Source of the DNA: Sphingomonas faeni | Lineage (GTDB): Bacteria; Pseudomonadota; Alphaproteobacteria; Sphingomonadales; Sphingomonadaceae | Length of the DNA stretch: 64,000 bases | Reading direction: 5' to 3' | Assembly: GCF_003053745.1 (NCBI RefSeq) | Contig: NZ_QAYE01000001.1 | Span: 248,001 to 312,000, forward strand | In this document: positions 8,228 through 16,897 of the stretch, one piece after another | Position numbering within the stretch: position 1 is the stretch's first letter | Layout: every line of letters starts with the position of its first letter | The notes under the pieces: model-generated | The model's input: the letters and a program-made list of their open reading frames with translations, nothing else | Databases searched by the model: none | Told to the model about the DNA's origin: nothing | Translations under genes and position numbers: made by a program

Positions 8228-9324
8228 CCGCACTCCTCCCCGAAGGTTTCCGAGATCGCCTCCCCCCGTTCGCCGACTCGGCCGCGGCACTGGAAGCGCG
8301 CGTGCTCGAAGCGGCGCGTCTCCACGGTTACGAGCGCGTCGATCCGCCGCTCGCCGAATTCGCCGATGGGCTTGAGATGCGACTGAAAGCTGGCGGGTTG
8401 CACGACGCAGTGCGCTTCGTCGATCCGGTGTCGCAGCGCACGCTCGCGATCCGGCCTGACATTACAGCACAGGTCGCGCGGATTGCGGCCACGCGGATGG
8501 GCCATCACCCGCGCCCAGTTCGCCTGAGCTATGCCGGCTCCGTGCTGAAACTGCGTGCGTCGCAGCTCGCGCCTGCCCGCGAAACGCGCCAGATCGGCTG
8601 CGAACTCATCGGGCTCGACTCAGTCGCCGCCGCGCAGGAACTCGTCGCAGTGGCAGTCGACATGATCGCGGCCGCCGACGTTACCGGTGCGTCGATCGAC
8701 TTCACGCTGCCCGACCTCGTGCCGACGCTCGCCGCCGGCCCGCTCCCCGTCGCACCTGAGCAGATCGCGACCCTGCGTGACCGCCTCGATGCGAAGGATG
8801 CCGGCGCCGTCGCCGCGCTCGCCCCCGACTATCTTCCGCTGATCGAGGCCGCCGGGCCGTTCGACCAAGCGATGGACCGCCTCCGTGCGTTCGACACGAC
8901 CGGTGCGCTGGCTTCGCGTCTCGACGGTCTCGCGCGCATTGTTGAAGCGATTGACGGCCGCGTTGCGCTGACGCTCGACCCGACCGAGCGGCACGGCTTC
9001 GAATACCAGACCTGGCTCGGCTTCTCGCTCTTCGCCGACGGTAGCGCACGCGAAGTCGGCCGCGGTGGCACCTACACCATCGTCCACGAGAACGGCGCCG
9101 AGGAAGCTGCCACCGGCTTCTCGCTGTTCGCCAACGCCTTGGTCGAGCGTGTCGCCACCGTCGACCGCCGCCGCCTCTTCCTCCCGTTCGGTACCCCTGC
9201 CAGCGAAGGTGCAGCAATGCGCGCGCAGGGCTGGGTCACGGTCGCCGCACTGGACGCTGGCGACACCCCCGAAGCACAAGTCTGCACGCATCTATGGGTG
9301 GCGGGCGAGCCCCGCGCGCTGTAG
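8224..9324 (+). CDS. hisZ: ATP phosphoribosyltransferase regulatory subunit
   Basis: This 366-residue HisRS-like protein lacks a tRNA anticodon-binding function and pairs with short HisG for the first histidine-synthesis step. It shows class II synthetase-like segments (LLPEGFRDRLPP, RTLAIRPDIT, ARETRQIGCELIG) and late GRGGTY. It is a regulatory subunit rather than a synthetase because the gene is short, lacks the anticodon domain and precedes purA, as commonly seen in this group. hisG is not in the window. It starts at a GTG overlapping the DUF559 stop. Confidence 0.88.
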   Translation: MTALLPEGFRDRLPPFADSAAALEARVLEAARLHGYERVDPPLAEFADGLEMRLKAGGLHDAVRFVDPVSQRTLAIRPDITAQVARIAATRMGHHPRPVRLSYAGSVLKLRASQLAPARETRQIGCELIGLDSVAAAQELVAVAVDMIAAADVTGASIDFTLPDLVPTLAAGPLPVAPEQIATLRDRLDAKDAGAVAALAPDYLPLIEAAGPFDQAMDRLRAFDTTGALASRLDGLARIVEAIDGRVALTLDPTERHGFEYQTWLGFSLFADGSAREVGRGGTYTIVHENGAEEAATGFSLFANALVERVATVDRRRLFLPFGTPASEGAAMRAQGWVTVAALDAGDTPEAQVCTHLWVAGEPRAL

Positions 9325-9354
9325 GCGCTGCGCGTAATCCTCAGGAGATAGAGT

Positions 9355-10644
9355 TTGGCCAACGTAGCAGTCATCGGCGCGCAATGGGGCGACGAAGGCA
9401 AGGGCAAGATCGTCGACTGGCTCGCCGAGCGTGCCGACATGGTCGTGCGGTTCCAGGGTGGCCACAATGCCGGCCACACGCTGGTCGTCGGCGACAACGT
9501 GTACAAGTTGTCGCTGCTGCCGTCGGGCATCGTGCGCGGCACGCCGTCGTTCATCGGCAACGGCGTGGTGCTCGATCCGTGGGCGCTGAAGGACGAGATC
9601 GCACGGCTCGGCGCACAGGGCGTCGTCGCGACCCCGGAGACGCTGCGGATCGCCGACACCTGCGCGCTGATCCTGCCGTTCCACCGCGACCTCGACGGTC
9701 TGCGCGAGGACGCCAGCGGCGCCGGGAAGATCGGCACGACCCGCCGCGGGATCGGACCTGCGTATGAGGACAAGGTCGGTCGCCGTGCGATCCGCGTGTG
9801 CGATCTTGCGCATCTCGACGATCTCGGGCCACAGCTTGATCGCCTCACCGCGCATCATGACGCACTGCGCGCGGGTTTCGGCGAGCCGCCGATCGATCGC
9901 GCGCGCCTGATCGCGGAACTGCGCGAGATCGCTGGCTTCGTCCTGCCGTTCGCAAAGCCCGTGTGGCGCGATCTCAACGCCGCCCGCTCGGCCGGTAAGC
10001 GTATCCTGTTCGAGGGCGCGCAGGGCGTGTTGCTCGACGTCGATCACGGCACGTATCCGTTCGTCACTTCTTCCAACACCATCGCAGGCGCAGCGGCTGG
10101 TGGTTCGGGTCTTGGGCCGTCCGCGGTCGGCTTCGTGCTCGGCATCGCCAAGGCATACACGACGCGCGTTGGTTCGGGGCCTTTCCCGACCGAGCTCGAG
10201 AACGAGACCGGCGAGCGCCTGGGCGTCCGTGGTCATGAGTTCGGCACCGTCACGGGGCGTAAGCGCCGCTGCGGCTGGTTCGACGCGGTGCTGGTGCGCC
10301 AGGCGGCAGCGGTCGGTGGTATCACCGGGATCGCGCTGACCAAGATCGACGTGCTCGATGGGTTCGAAACCGTGTCGATCTGCACCGGCTACAAGCTGCG
10401 CGGCGAGACGCTCGATTATTTCCCGGCGCATGCGGCGGACCAAGCGCTGGTCGAGCCGATCTATGAGACGATGGAAGGCTGGCAGGAGACGACTGCGGGT
10501 GCGCGCAGCTGGGCCGACCTGCCCGCGCAGGCGATCAAGTATATCCGCCGGATCGAGGAGTTGATCCGCTGCCCGGTGACGTTGGTGTCGACCAGCCCGC
10601 AGCGTGCCGACACGATCCTCGTCCGCGATCCATTCTCGGACTGA
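9355..10644 (+). CDS. purA: adenylosuccinate synthetase
   Basis: This 429-residue enzyme joins IMP and aspartate using GTP, the first committed step to AMP. The P-loop-like GDEGKGK is at 12-18 with catalytic Asp13, and catalytic His41 lies in [22 protein letters not shown] and TKIDVLDG are also intact. The start is a TTG at 9355 with AGGAG seven bases upstream; no ATG is available nearby. It lies 30 bp after hisZ, and a clear hairpin terminator follows. Confidence 0.96.
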   Translation: MANVAVIGAQWGDEGKGKIVDWLAERADMVVRFQGGHNAGHTLVVGDNVYKLSLLPSGIVRGTPSFIGNGVVLDPWALKDEIARLGAQGVVATPETLRIADTCALILPFHRDLDGLREDASGAGKIGTTRRGIGPAYEDKVGRRAIRVCDLAHLDDLGPQLDRLTAHHDALRAGFGEPPIDRARLIAELREIAGFVLPFAKPVWRDLNAARSAGKRILFEGAQGVLLDVDHGTYPFVTSSNTIAGAAAGGSGLGPSAVGFVLGIAKAYTTRVGSGPFPTELENETGERLGVRGHEFGTVTGRKRRCGWFDAVLVRQAAAVGGITGIALTKIDVLDGFETVSICTGYKLRGETLDYFPAHAADQALVEPIYETMEGWQETTAGARSWADLPAQAIKYIRRIEELIRCPVTLVSTSPQRADTILVRDPFSD

Positions 10645-10649
10645 TACGA

Positions 10650-10679
10650 AAAAGCCGCGCGATCGCTCGCCCGGCTTTT
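10650..10679. terminator. bidirectional intrinsic terminator
   Basis: A perfect 8-bp stem AAAAGCCG/CGGCTTTT flanks a 14-nt loop containing GCGATCGCTCGC. It ends in T runs on both strands and lies between convergent purA and the secreted repeat protein gene, so it serves both. Confidence 0.85.
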
Positions 10680-10701
10680 CAGTTACTCTAAGACGGCGGG
10701 A

Positions 10702-11160
10702 TCAGCGCGGGGTGGTCGTGCCGCCCGTGGTCGAACCCATCGTACCGGTGGTCGTGCCACCCATCGTGCCGGTGGTGCCGCCCATGGTACCCGTAGTGCC
10801 GGTCGTACCGCCCATCGTGTCGGCGCCCATCGTGCTGCCGGTCGTGCCGGACATCGTGCTGCCCGTCGTGCCGGTGCCGCTCATGGTGCCCGACGTCGTG
10901 CCCCGCGTACGGCTGCGAGCCTTGGTGCCACGCTGCGTGCGGGTCGTCGTGGTCGAACGGGTGCTGGTCGAGGGGTTGGCCTGATCCATCGTGCCGGTCG
11001 ACATGCCGCCGGTCGTGCTGCCCGCAGTCGAGCCGCCCATGGTGCCGCCGCTCATTGTGCCACCCGTGGTGCCGCCCATCGAGCCGCCGGTGCCCGTCTG
11101 TGCCAGTGCCACGCCCGGAACGATCAACGCTGCCGCTGCGATCGAAGTCAGAATACGCAT
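10702..11160 (-). CDS. secreted Gly/Thr/Ser/Met-repeat protein
   Basis: This 152-residue protein has a clear signal peptide (MRILTSIAAAALIVPGVALA, cleavage after about 20). The mature part is almost wholly low complexity, made of GTMGGTT/GTTGGTM-like units on both sides of a basic patch (about 66-90, RSTTTTRTQRG and nearby Arg/Lys). There is no recognised domain and no cysteine in the mature part. The DNA is correspondingly repetitive. A typical RBS (TAGGAGAG) precedes the ATG. A near EcfG-type promoter upstream suggests stress induction. Function unknown. Confidence 0.7.
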   Translation of the reverse strand: MRILTSIAAAALIVPGVALAQTGTGGSMGGTTGGTMSGGTMGGSTAGSTTGGMSTGTMDQANPSTSTRSTTTTRTQRGTKARSRTRGTTSGTMSGTGTTGSTMSGTTGSTMGADTMGGTTGTTGTMGGTTGTMGGTTTGTMGSTTGGTTTPR

Positions 11161-11187
11161 TTCGCTCTCCTATGTTATTGAAGAGCA

Positions 11188-11212
11188 AGCGCTTAAGCCC
11201 TGCTTATGTTCC
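11188..11212 (-). promoter_or_regulatory. EcfG-like promoter candidate for the repeat protein
   Basis: On the minus strand GGAAC (11212-11208) and CGCT (11191-11188) are separated by 16 nt. The alphaproteobacterial EcfG consensus is GGAAC, 16-17 nt, CGTT, so there is one mismatch. The start codon is 28 nt downstream. Confidence 0.35.
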
Positions 11213-11216
11213 GATG

Positions 11217-12284
11217 TCAGCCGCACTGGCCTCGATGCAGCAATGCCTGGTCGGCCAGGACGAGCGCCACCATCGCCTCGACTACGGGCACGCCGCGGAT
11301 GCCGACGCACGGGTCGTGACGCCCCTTGGTGGCGATCGTCGCGGCCTCGCCGGTCGGGCTGATCGTCTCGACCGGGGTGAGGATCGAGCTGGTCGGTTTG
11401 AACGCGACGCGAAGCCGGATTGGCTGGCCGGTCGCGATCCCGCCGGCGATCCCGCCAGCATGGTTGGCGAGGAATTCCGGGCCATCGACGCCCGGCCGCA
11501 TCGGGTCGGCGTTGGCTTCACCCGACAGTGCGGCGGCGGCAAACCCGTCGCCAATCTCGATACCCTTGACCGCATTGATGCTCATGCAGGCGGAGGCGAG
11601 TTCGGAATCGAGCTTGGCATAAAGCGGCGCGCCCCAGCCTGCTGGCACGCCGGTCGCTTCGCAGGCGATCACCGCACCTAGCGACGAGCCTGATTTACGT
11701 GCCGCGTCGACGAGCGCTTCCCAACGGAGCGCTGCCTCGGCGTCGGGGCAGAAGAACGGGTTCTGGTCGATCTGCGCATCGTCGAAATTTGCCGGATCGA
11801 TCGCGTCGCCGCCGATCGCCTCGACCCATGCGCGGACGCGGACCTGCGGCACGACGAGCCGCGCGACCGCCCCGGCGGCGACGCGTGCCGCAGTTTCGCG
11901 CGCGGAAGAGCGCCCACCACCCCGGAAATCGCGAAACCCGTATTTCGCGTCATAGGCATAGTCGGCATGGCCGGGGCGATAGGCCTTGGCGACGTCCGAA
12001 TAATCCTTCGAGCGCTGGTCGACATTCTCGATCATTAGGCTGATCGGCGTGCCGGTAGTGCGCCCGTCGAACACGCCCGAGAGAATGCGCACCGTATCCG
12101 GCTCGCGCCGCTGCGTGGTGAAGCGCGACGTGCCGGGGCGACGCTTGTCGAGCCAAGGCTGGATGTCGGCTTCGGTCAGCGGAATGCCGGGAGGGCACCC
12201 GTCGACGATCGCCCCCAGCGCAGGGCCATGAGATTCGCCCCAGGTAGTGAAGCGGAACAGCCGTCCAAACGTATTGAAGCTCAT
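11217..12284 (-). CDS. aroC: chorismate synthase
   Basis: This 355-residue FMN-dependent enzyme converts EPSP to chorismate, the last shikimate-pathway step. Family signatures are GESHG (16-20), [16 protein letters not shown] (about 101-116) and [11 protein letters not shown] (121-131). The frame is open further upstream, but [10 protein letters not shown] is the family N-terminus. This ATG overlaps the stop of the preceding DUF2442 gene by four bases, so translation is coupled. It is the last gene of the dnaJ-like to aroC run. Confidence 0.95.
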   Translation of the reverse strand: MSFNTFGRLFRFTTWGESHGPALGAIVDGCPPGIPLTEADIQPWLDKRRPGTSRFTTQRREPDTVRILSGVFDGRTTGTPISLMIENVDQRSKDYSDVAKAYRPGHADYAYDAKYGFRDFRGGGRSSARETAARVAAGAVARLVVPQVRVRAWVEAIGGDAIDPANFDDAQIDQNPFFCPDAEAALRWEALVDAARKSGSSLGAVIACEATGVPAGWGAPLYAKLDSELASACMSINAVKGIEIGDGFAAAALSGEANADPMRPGVDGPEFLANHAGGIAGGIATGQPIRLRVAFKPTSSILTPVETISPTGEAATIATKGRHDPCVGIRGVPVVEAMVALVLADQALLHRGQCG

Positions 12285-12535
12285 GCGGCGTTGCGGTTCG
12301 TGCGTGTCATGTCGCCGCGGCCGGCGATCAGGCCCTGGACCGAGATGTCCTCGTCGAGCTCGTCCCAGTGCAAACCGCTCGGACTGATCCAGACCTTGCC
12401 GCGATCGGCGGGCGAGCCGTGCAGCAATCGCGGATACCAGGCGAGCGGAACACCCAGTGTGCGGCCATCGTCGAGCCGGACCCACATCTGGTCCTCATCG
12501 AATTCAACGCTCGTCGGGCGTACCGAAATGCTCAT
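12281..12535 (-). CDS. DUF2442 domain protein
   Basis: This 84-residue protein has the DUF2442 pattern: a short beta-rich core including [22 protein letters not shown] followed by [22 protein letters not shown], in which the residues [11 protein letters not shown] (about 54-64) are typical. DUF2442 is commonly found next to DUF4160, and the pair is suspected to behave like a small toxin-antitoxin or regulatory module, but this is not established. Here its start lies 32 bp inside the DUF4160 gene and its stop overlaps aroC by four bases. Confidence 0.8.
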   Translation of the reverse strand: MSISVRPTSVEFDEDQMWVRLDDGRTLGVPLAWYPRLLHGSPADRGKVWISPSGLHWDELDEDISVQGLIAGRGDMTRTNRNAA

Positions 12536-12764
12536 GCCATGCGCTCACGATCTCTGGCCTGCGAAGGCTTATCTGCTCGGTGAGCCATCGCAGGGTGCGT
12601 GCATCCAGTCCACGGTTATCGGCCATCGCCACTTCGGGATAAAGCCAAAACTTCGCATCGCCCTCGCCGCGCTTTGCGACGTGGACGTGCATCGGCTCGC
12701 GCGGATCGCCTTCGCTGGAGTAGAAATGGAAGCGAAATCCGCGATCGGAGAAGATCACAGGCAT
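12504..12764 (-). CDS. DUF4160 domain protein
   Basis: This 86-residue protein shows the DUF4160 signature: an N-terminal VIFSDRGFRFHFYSSEGD, then the HVHVAKRGEGDAKFWL element (about 26-41), then a helix-rich end. Family members are small, and the biochemical role is unknown. It starts nine bases after the fabI stop and overlaps the DUF2442 gene by 32 bp. The two-gene module is therefore embedded in a housekeeping operon (fabI upstream, aroC downstream) rather than standing alone. Confidence 0.8.
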   Translation of the reverse strand: MPVIFSDRGFRFHFYSSEGDPREPMHVHVAKRGEGDAKFWLYPEVAMADNRGLDARTLRWLTEQISLRRPEIVSAWHEHFGTPDER

Positions 12765-12773
12765 CGCTGAACT

Positions 12774-13577
12774 CTATACCAAAGCGATATCGGGGGCGTC
12801 TTCGGCCTTCATGCCGATCACGTTGTAGCCGGCGTCGACGTGGTGCGTCTCGCCCGTCACACCCGAAGCCAGGTCGCTCAGCAGGTACAGCCCCGCGCCG
12901 CCGACGTCGTCGATCGTCACGTTGCGCTTCAGCGGCGAGTTCAGCTCGTTCCACTTCAGGATCAGCCGGAAATCGCCAATTCCGCTCGCTGCCAGCGTCT
13001 TGATCGGGCCCGCCGAGATCGCATTCACGCGGATATTGTCGCGACCAAGATCGACCGCGAGATACTGCACGCTCGTCTCCAGCGCGGCCTTCGCCACGCC
13101 CATCACGTTGTAATGCGGGATGACCTTCTCCGCGCCGTAATAGCTGAGCGTCAGCATCGCGCCGCCCTCGGTCATCATCTTGGCGGCGCGCTGCGCGACT
13201 GCGACGAACGAATACACCGAGATGTTCATCGTCATCAGGAAATTGTCGAGGCTGGTGTCGACGAACCGCCCGCGCAGCTCGTTCTTGTCCGAAAAGCCGA
13301 TCGCGTGGACGACGAAGTCGATCGTCGGCCATTCCTCGGCGAGCTTGTCGAAGGTCGCATCGAGCGCACCCATGTCCGACACGTCGCAATCGAACAGCCG
13401 CGCCACGCCCAATTGCTCAGCGAGCGGGCGGACGCGCTTCTCCATCGTCTCGCCCTGGTAGCTGAACGCGAGCTCCGCACCCGCTTCGGACAGCTTTTTG
13501 GCAATCCCCCAGGCCAGCGACTTGTCGTTCGCCAAGCCCATGATCAGCCCACGCTTGCCCGCCATCAAACCGTTCAC
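12774..13577 (-). CDS. fabI: enoyl-[acyl-carrier-protein] reductase (NADH)
   Basis: This 267-residue enzyme reduces enoyl-ACP in the last step of each fatty-acid elongation cycle. The divergent SDR nucleotide motif GLANDKSLAWGIA (14-26) is present. The catalytic pair Tyr156 and Lys163 is arranged as Y-x6-K, the FabI spacing. Residues lining the triclosan pocket look ordinary. The start MNGLMAGKRG agrees with family members. The gene sits 11 bp after yihY and 9 bp before the DUF4160 gene in an evident operon. Confidence 0.95.
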   Translation of the reverse strand: MNGLMAGKRGLIMGLANDKSLAWGIAKKLSEAGAELAFSYQGETMEKRVRPLAEQLGVARLFDCDVSDMGALDATFDKLAEEWPTIDFVVHAIGFSDKNELRGRFVDTSLDNFLMTMNISVYSFVAVAQRAAKMMTEGGAMLTLSYYGAEKVIPHYNVMGVAKAALETSVQYLAVDLGRDNIRVNAISAGPIKTLAASGIGDFRLILKWNELNSPLKRNVTIDDVGGAGLYLLSDLASGVTGETHHVDAGYNVIGMKAEDAPDIALV

Positions 13578-13588
13578 GCCGTCCCCGC

Positions 13589-14539
13589 CTATACCTGCAT
13601 ATCCGTAGCAGGCTGCTCTAGCGTGGTTTCAGGTGGTTCCGCCAGTGCCGCGTTGAGATGGGCACCGAATACCAGCCCGAGCCCGATGACGTAGAAAAAC
13701 AACAGCATGATGACAACGCCCGCCAGACTGCCATAGGTCAGGTCGTAACCACCAAGCCGCGACAGGATCACCGGCAGCAACGCCGTCGCGCTGACCCACC
13801 ATGCGGTGGTGAACAGCGCACCCGGCCATTTGCGGCATTTCGAATAGCGATAGCGCGACGGCGTCACCGAATAGAACAGCAGGTACAGCGCGCCGAACAT
13901 GAGCAGGCCGGGGATAAGACGGGAGAGACCAACCCAGCCGGCGGCGTCCTGCGCGAAGGGGAGGAGGCGATAGATGAACTGCTCGGCTGCGGTGAGGATG
14001 CCCTGCACCAGGAACGACAGCAGCGCGATTACCACCGACAGAATGATCACAGCTGACGAGCCGAGCCGCGATTTCCAGAACGGTGCGGTCGCCTTGATCC
14101 CGTAGGCGCGGTGGAAGATGTCGCGGATCGTCTCGACGAAGCTGCCGACCGTCCACAGACCTACGAGCGCACCAAGCCACAACAGCGACCCGGTCCGCGC
14201 GGCGAGCACATCAGCGATCGGCTTGCGCAACAGGTCGCCGACGTTCGGTGGCAGGACGTTGAGGAACGACTCGACCGCGCGCACCGTCTCGACGCTTTGG
14301 CCGAAGATCGACAGGATCGCGGCGGCGACGATGAAGAACGGGAATACCGTCATCAAGGCAAGATAGGCGAGGTTCCCCGCGTGGATGAAGCCGTCGTTGA
14401 ACACGCCGACGGCCGCCCGCTTGACGATTTCGAACGCGTAGCTGCCTGGCCTGACCTTCGCCATGCCACGAGTGAGACGGGCGCGCGTCGCACCATGATC
14501 ATGCGCGCGCGCTTCGGGCGTTAGGGTATTGTCATTCAC
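13589..14539 (-). CDS. YihY/BrkB family membrane protein
   Basis: This integral membrane protein has about six hydrophobic segments, beginning with LAYLALMTVFPFFIVAAAI and including LPGVTPSRYR-like loops (SVTPSRYRYSKC) and a late GYDLTYGSLAGVVIMLLFFY, all typical of the YihY/BrkB family once misnamed ribonuclease BN. Its function is unknown; members are thought to act in envelope transport. The start is uncertain. GTG at 14539 (316 aa) avoids overlap with the upstream dnaJ-like stop, ATG at 14590 would overlap it by 44 bp, and ATG at 14464 would give 291 aa. None has a strong RBS. Confidence 0.8.
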   Translation of the reverse strand: MNDNTLTPEARAHDHGATRARLTRGMAKVRPGSYAFEIVKRAAVGVFNDGFIHAGNLAYLALMTVFPFFIVAAAILSIFGQSVETVRAVESFLNVLPPNVGDLLRKPIADVLAARTGSLLWLGALVGLWTVGSFVETIRDIFHRAYGIKATAPFWKSRLGSSAVIILSVVIALLSFLVQGILTAAEQFIYRLLPFAQDAAGWVGLSRLIPGLLMFGALYLLFYSVTPSRYRYSKCRKWPGALFTTAWWVSATALLPVILSRLGGYDLTYGSLAGVVIMLLFFYVIGLGLVFGAHLNAALAEPPETTLEQPATDMQV

Positions 14540-14546
14540 AACGGGT

Positions 14547-15488
14547 TCAGACGCCCATGGCCCCCCGCGGGTTCCCCGCTTCGCGACCATCCCAGCTTTC
14601 GACGAACGCCGTCAGCGCCGCATCGCTCGCGGGAATGTCGATCATCAGGGTGACCAACTGGTCGCCTCGCGTGCCGCCCTTCTTGTGAAAACCCTTGCCC
14701 TTGAGGCGCAGCGTCTTGCCCGAGGTCGTGCCCTTGGGAATCGTCAGCATCACCGGTTTGTCGACCGTCGGCGCCTTGACCGACCCGCCCAGCACAGCCT
14801 CGGCCAGCGTGATCGGCAGGTCGAGGCGGACGTCGTCGCCGTCGCGCGTGAAGAACTTGTGCGGCTGGACCTCGATCGTCAGGATCGCATCGCCTGCGCC
14901 GCCCGGACCCTGCTCGCCCTTGCCGGCAAGCTTCATCTGCGTGCCGGTCTCGACGCCGGCGGGCAGCTTCAGGTCGAGCGTCTTGCCGTCTGCGAGAGTC
15001 ACGCGCTGCGGCTCCAGCGTCGCCGCCTCGACGAACGGGACCTGCAGGCGATACGCGGCATTCTCGCCCTTGGGCTGCGGGCGCCGACCGAAGCCGCCGG
15101 AGAACCCGCCGCCGCCGCCTCGCTGCGCGCCGCCGAACAGCCCTTCGAAGATGTCGCTCATATCGGCCCCGCCGGCGCCGCTCTCATAGCCTTCGCTGCG
15201 GAAGCCGCCGCCGGGCTGCGGCCGCCCGCCGCCGCCGCCGCCGCCGAAGCCGAACGGCGACGCCGGGTTGCCGTCCCCATCGATCTCGCCGCGATCGAAC
15301 CGCGCGCGTTTGTCCTTGTCGTTCAGCAGGTCGTACGCGTTGGTGACCGTGCTGAACCGCTCCGACGCCTTCGGGTTGTCTTTGTTGCGATCGGGATGAA
15401 GCTCCTTCGCGAGCTTGCGGTACGCCTTCTTGATGTCGGCTTCGGTCGCGTCGCGCGCTACACCCAGAGTCTTGTACGGATCGGCCAC
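14547..15488 (-). CDS. DnaJ-like co-chaperone (CbpA type, no zinc finger)
   Basis: This 313-residue protein begins with a J domain (1-70) containing the HPD motif needed to stimulate DnaK ATPase (LHPDRN, about 31-36). A Gly/Phe-rich region (about 78-145) follows, then two C-terminal beta-sandwich substrate-binding domains. No CxxCxGxG zinc-finger repeats occur, so it is a type II/CbpA-like co-chaperone rather than DnaJ proper. It is the first gene of the minus-strand run that continues through yihY and fabI to aroC. Confidence 0.9.
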   Translation of the reverse strand: MADPYKTLGVARDATEADIKKAYRKLAKELHPDRNKDNPKASERFSTVTNAYDLLNDKDKRARFDRGEIDGDGNPASPFGFGGGGGGGRPQPGGGFRSEGYESGAGGADMSDIFEGLFGGAQRGGGGGFSGGFGRRPQPKGENAAYRLQVPFVEAATLEPQRVTLADGKTLDLKLPAGVETGTQMKLAGKGEQGPGGAGDAILTIEVQPHKFFTRDGDDVRLDLPITLAEAVLGGSVKAPTVDKPVMLTIPKGTTSGKTLRLKGKGFHKKGGTRGDQLVTLMIDIPASDAALTAFVESWDGREAGNPRGAMGV

Positions 15489-15582
15489 TTACGTCCCCAT
15501 TATACCTTGCGCGTCTATGTGGGGGGATCGCCCGCGCAACGCAATTGCGCGCGGGGTGTTTGGTTGCACGAGAGGAACGATC

Positions 15583-15726
15583 ATGACCGACAAACAACCG
15601 ATGCAGGGCGTGCCGAAGAACGACGACGGTGCGAAGGAGAAGGACGGTGTGAACGACGCGCCGGCCAAGGACAAGGGCGGCGAGAGTGGCGGCGGCTCGT
15701 ATCCGAACCCGCACGACGAGAAGTAA
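15583..15726 (+). CDS. small hydrophilic protein, 47 aa
   Basis: A short frame with a good RBS (AGAGGAAC, 7 nt before ATG) encodes a charged, glycine-containing 47-residue protein rich in Lys, Asp and Glu, ending GGGSYPNPHDEK. It has no hydrophobic segment and is probably intrinsically disordered. No family was recognised with certainty. It is divergent from the dnaJ-like gene and ends just before an inverted repeat. The start was chosen on the RBS. Confidence 0.6.
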   Translation: MTDKQPMQGVPKNDDGAKEKDGVNDAPAKDKGGESGGGSYPNPHDEK

Positions 15727-15736
15727 CGCGCGTTCC

Positions 15737-15829
15737 GTCATTCCCGCGCAGGCGGGAGCCCATTGTGGCAGGCCTGCGAGATAAGTACCCCCGTTTGCCT
15801 TTACGGGTCCCCGCCTCCGCGGGGGTGAC
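15737..15829. repeat. inverted repeat (GTCATTCCCGC type)
   Basis: Left GTCATTCCCGCGCAGGCGGGA and right CCCCGCCTCCGCGGGGGTGAC form imperfect inverted arms, each also a mini-hairpin. It lies between the convergent 47-aa gene and the transglutaminase gene. Confidence 0.7.
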
Positions 15830-15843
15830 GAACGTGGTCCATG

Positions 15844-16746
15844 CTACCTAGCGATTGGCGGCTCCGTCTCATCCAAAGGCGCAACATCGACACTGACATC
15901 CATGTTCTGCGCGCCCGATCCGAGCACCACCCCGTCGACCGGCGCGATCTCGGCATAATCCCGCCCGACCGCCATCACGATGTGATCGCTCGCCATCCAG
16001 ATCCCGTTGGTCGGATCAACCCCGACCCAGCCGCGCACCGGCCCGCACCACAGCAGGACCCACGCATGCGTCGCATCCGCCCCGACCAGCCGCGGCTGGC
16101 CCTCGGGCGGGATCGTGCGGATATAGCCCGACGCATACGCCGCCGGCAGCCCTGCCGCGCGTAGCCCCGTGATCATGATCTGCGCGAAATCCTGGCACAC
16201 GCCCTTGCGCTGGAGGAACGCTTCGTGCGGCGGCGTATCGACCAACGTCGCGTCCGCATCGAATTCGAACTCAACCTGAATCCGCCGCGCGAGCGCGATC
16301 CCGGCCTCCAGTGCCCCCCGCGAAGAGTCGAGATCCACTGCGCAATAGTCGGCGATCGCCTGGTCGAGCGGGATCAGTGGCGAAGGATAGATGTAATTCG
16401 CCGGGCTCGCCGCGGAGAGATCGGTGCTGGCCCGCGCCATCGTCGCGATTTCGCCCAGCGTCGGATCGCTCGTATCGGGCACGGGCACGAGCCGATCCAC
16501 CGTCATCCGCGACCGGCTCTCGATCGTCAGGTGGCGAACCGGGCTGTCGACGACCAATCGCGTCACGTTGGCCAGCCCCGCCTCCGCCCGCGCCGCGCTG
16601 GTACGCCCGGCCGGATGTACCGACAGCGCATAGCTATCCAGACGCTGCCCCGGCCAGTCGATCGGCTTCAACCGCAGATTGCACCGCGCGAACTTCACGC
16701 TCGCGCCGTAGTCGAACGTCGTGACGTGGCGGATATCGTAAATCAT
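15844..16746 (-). CDS. transglutaminase-like cysteine peptidase family protein
   Basis: This 300-residue protein has the bacterial transglutaminase N-terminal domain (YDIRHVTTFDYG) and a papain-like core with the triad Cys184 (GVCQDFAQ), His227 (DATHAWVLL) and Asp244 (GVDPTNG). Such proteins are regularly encoded beside circularly permuted ATP-grasp/alpha-E proteins, as here, and are predicted to cleave or transfer peptide bonds made by that system. The frame extends six codons upstream, but these lie in an inverted repeat; the ATG at 16746 follows GGGGAGGATTTTC, whose purine run is the repeat's end. Confidence 0.88.
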   Translation of the reverse strand: MIYDIRHVTTFDYGASVKFARCNLRLKPIDWPGQRLDSYALSVHPAGRTSAARAEAGLANVTRLVVDSPVRHLTIESRSRMTVDRLVPVPDTSDPTLGEIATMARASTDLSAASPANYIYPSPLIPLDQAIADYCAVDLDSSRGALEAGIALARRIQVEFEFDADATLVDTPPHEAFLQRKGVCQDFAQIMITGLRAAGLPAAYASGYIRTIPPEGQPRLVGADATHAWVLLWCGPVRGWVGVDPTNGIWMASDHIVMAVGRDYAEIAPVDGVVLGSGAQNMDVSVDVAPLDETEPPIAR

Positions 16747-16747
16747 G

Positions 16748-16882
16748 AAAATCCTCCCCGGCACGGGGAGGGGGACCGCCAGCTTGCTGGTGGTGGAGGG
16801 GGGGCACCACGAACGGTGCGCTGGTGGAGAGCCCCCTCCACCATGCGCTGCATGGTCCCCCTCCCCGTACCGGGGAGGATTT
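16748..16882. repeat. inverted repeat, AAATCCTCC...GGAGGATTT family
   Basis: The 135-bp element has arms starting AAATCCTCCCCGGCACGGGG and their inversion, plus inner pairing segments (GGTGGAGGGG with CCCCTCCACC). It sits between two co-directional genes of the ATP-grasp/transglutaminase pair. Its left end supplies the RBS of the transglutaminase gene. Confidence 0.9.
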
Positions 16883-16897
16883 GCAGCGTCACGCCCC

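Noticed and set aside
15495..15510. TATAAT box upstream of the dnaJ-like gene (minus strand, 15504-15499)
   Set aside because: Transcription would start within a few bases of the ATG, leaving no space for a ribosome-binding site, and no -35 box fits.
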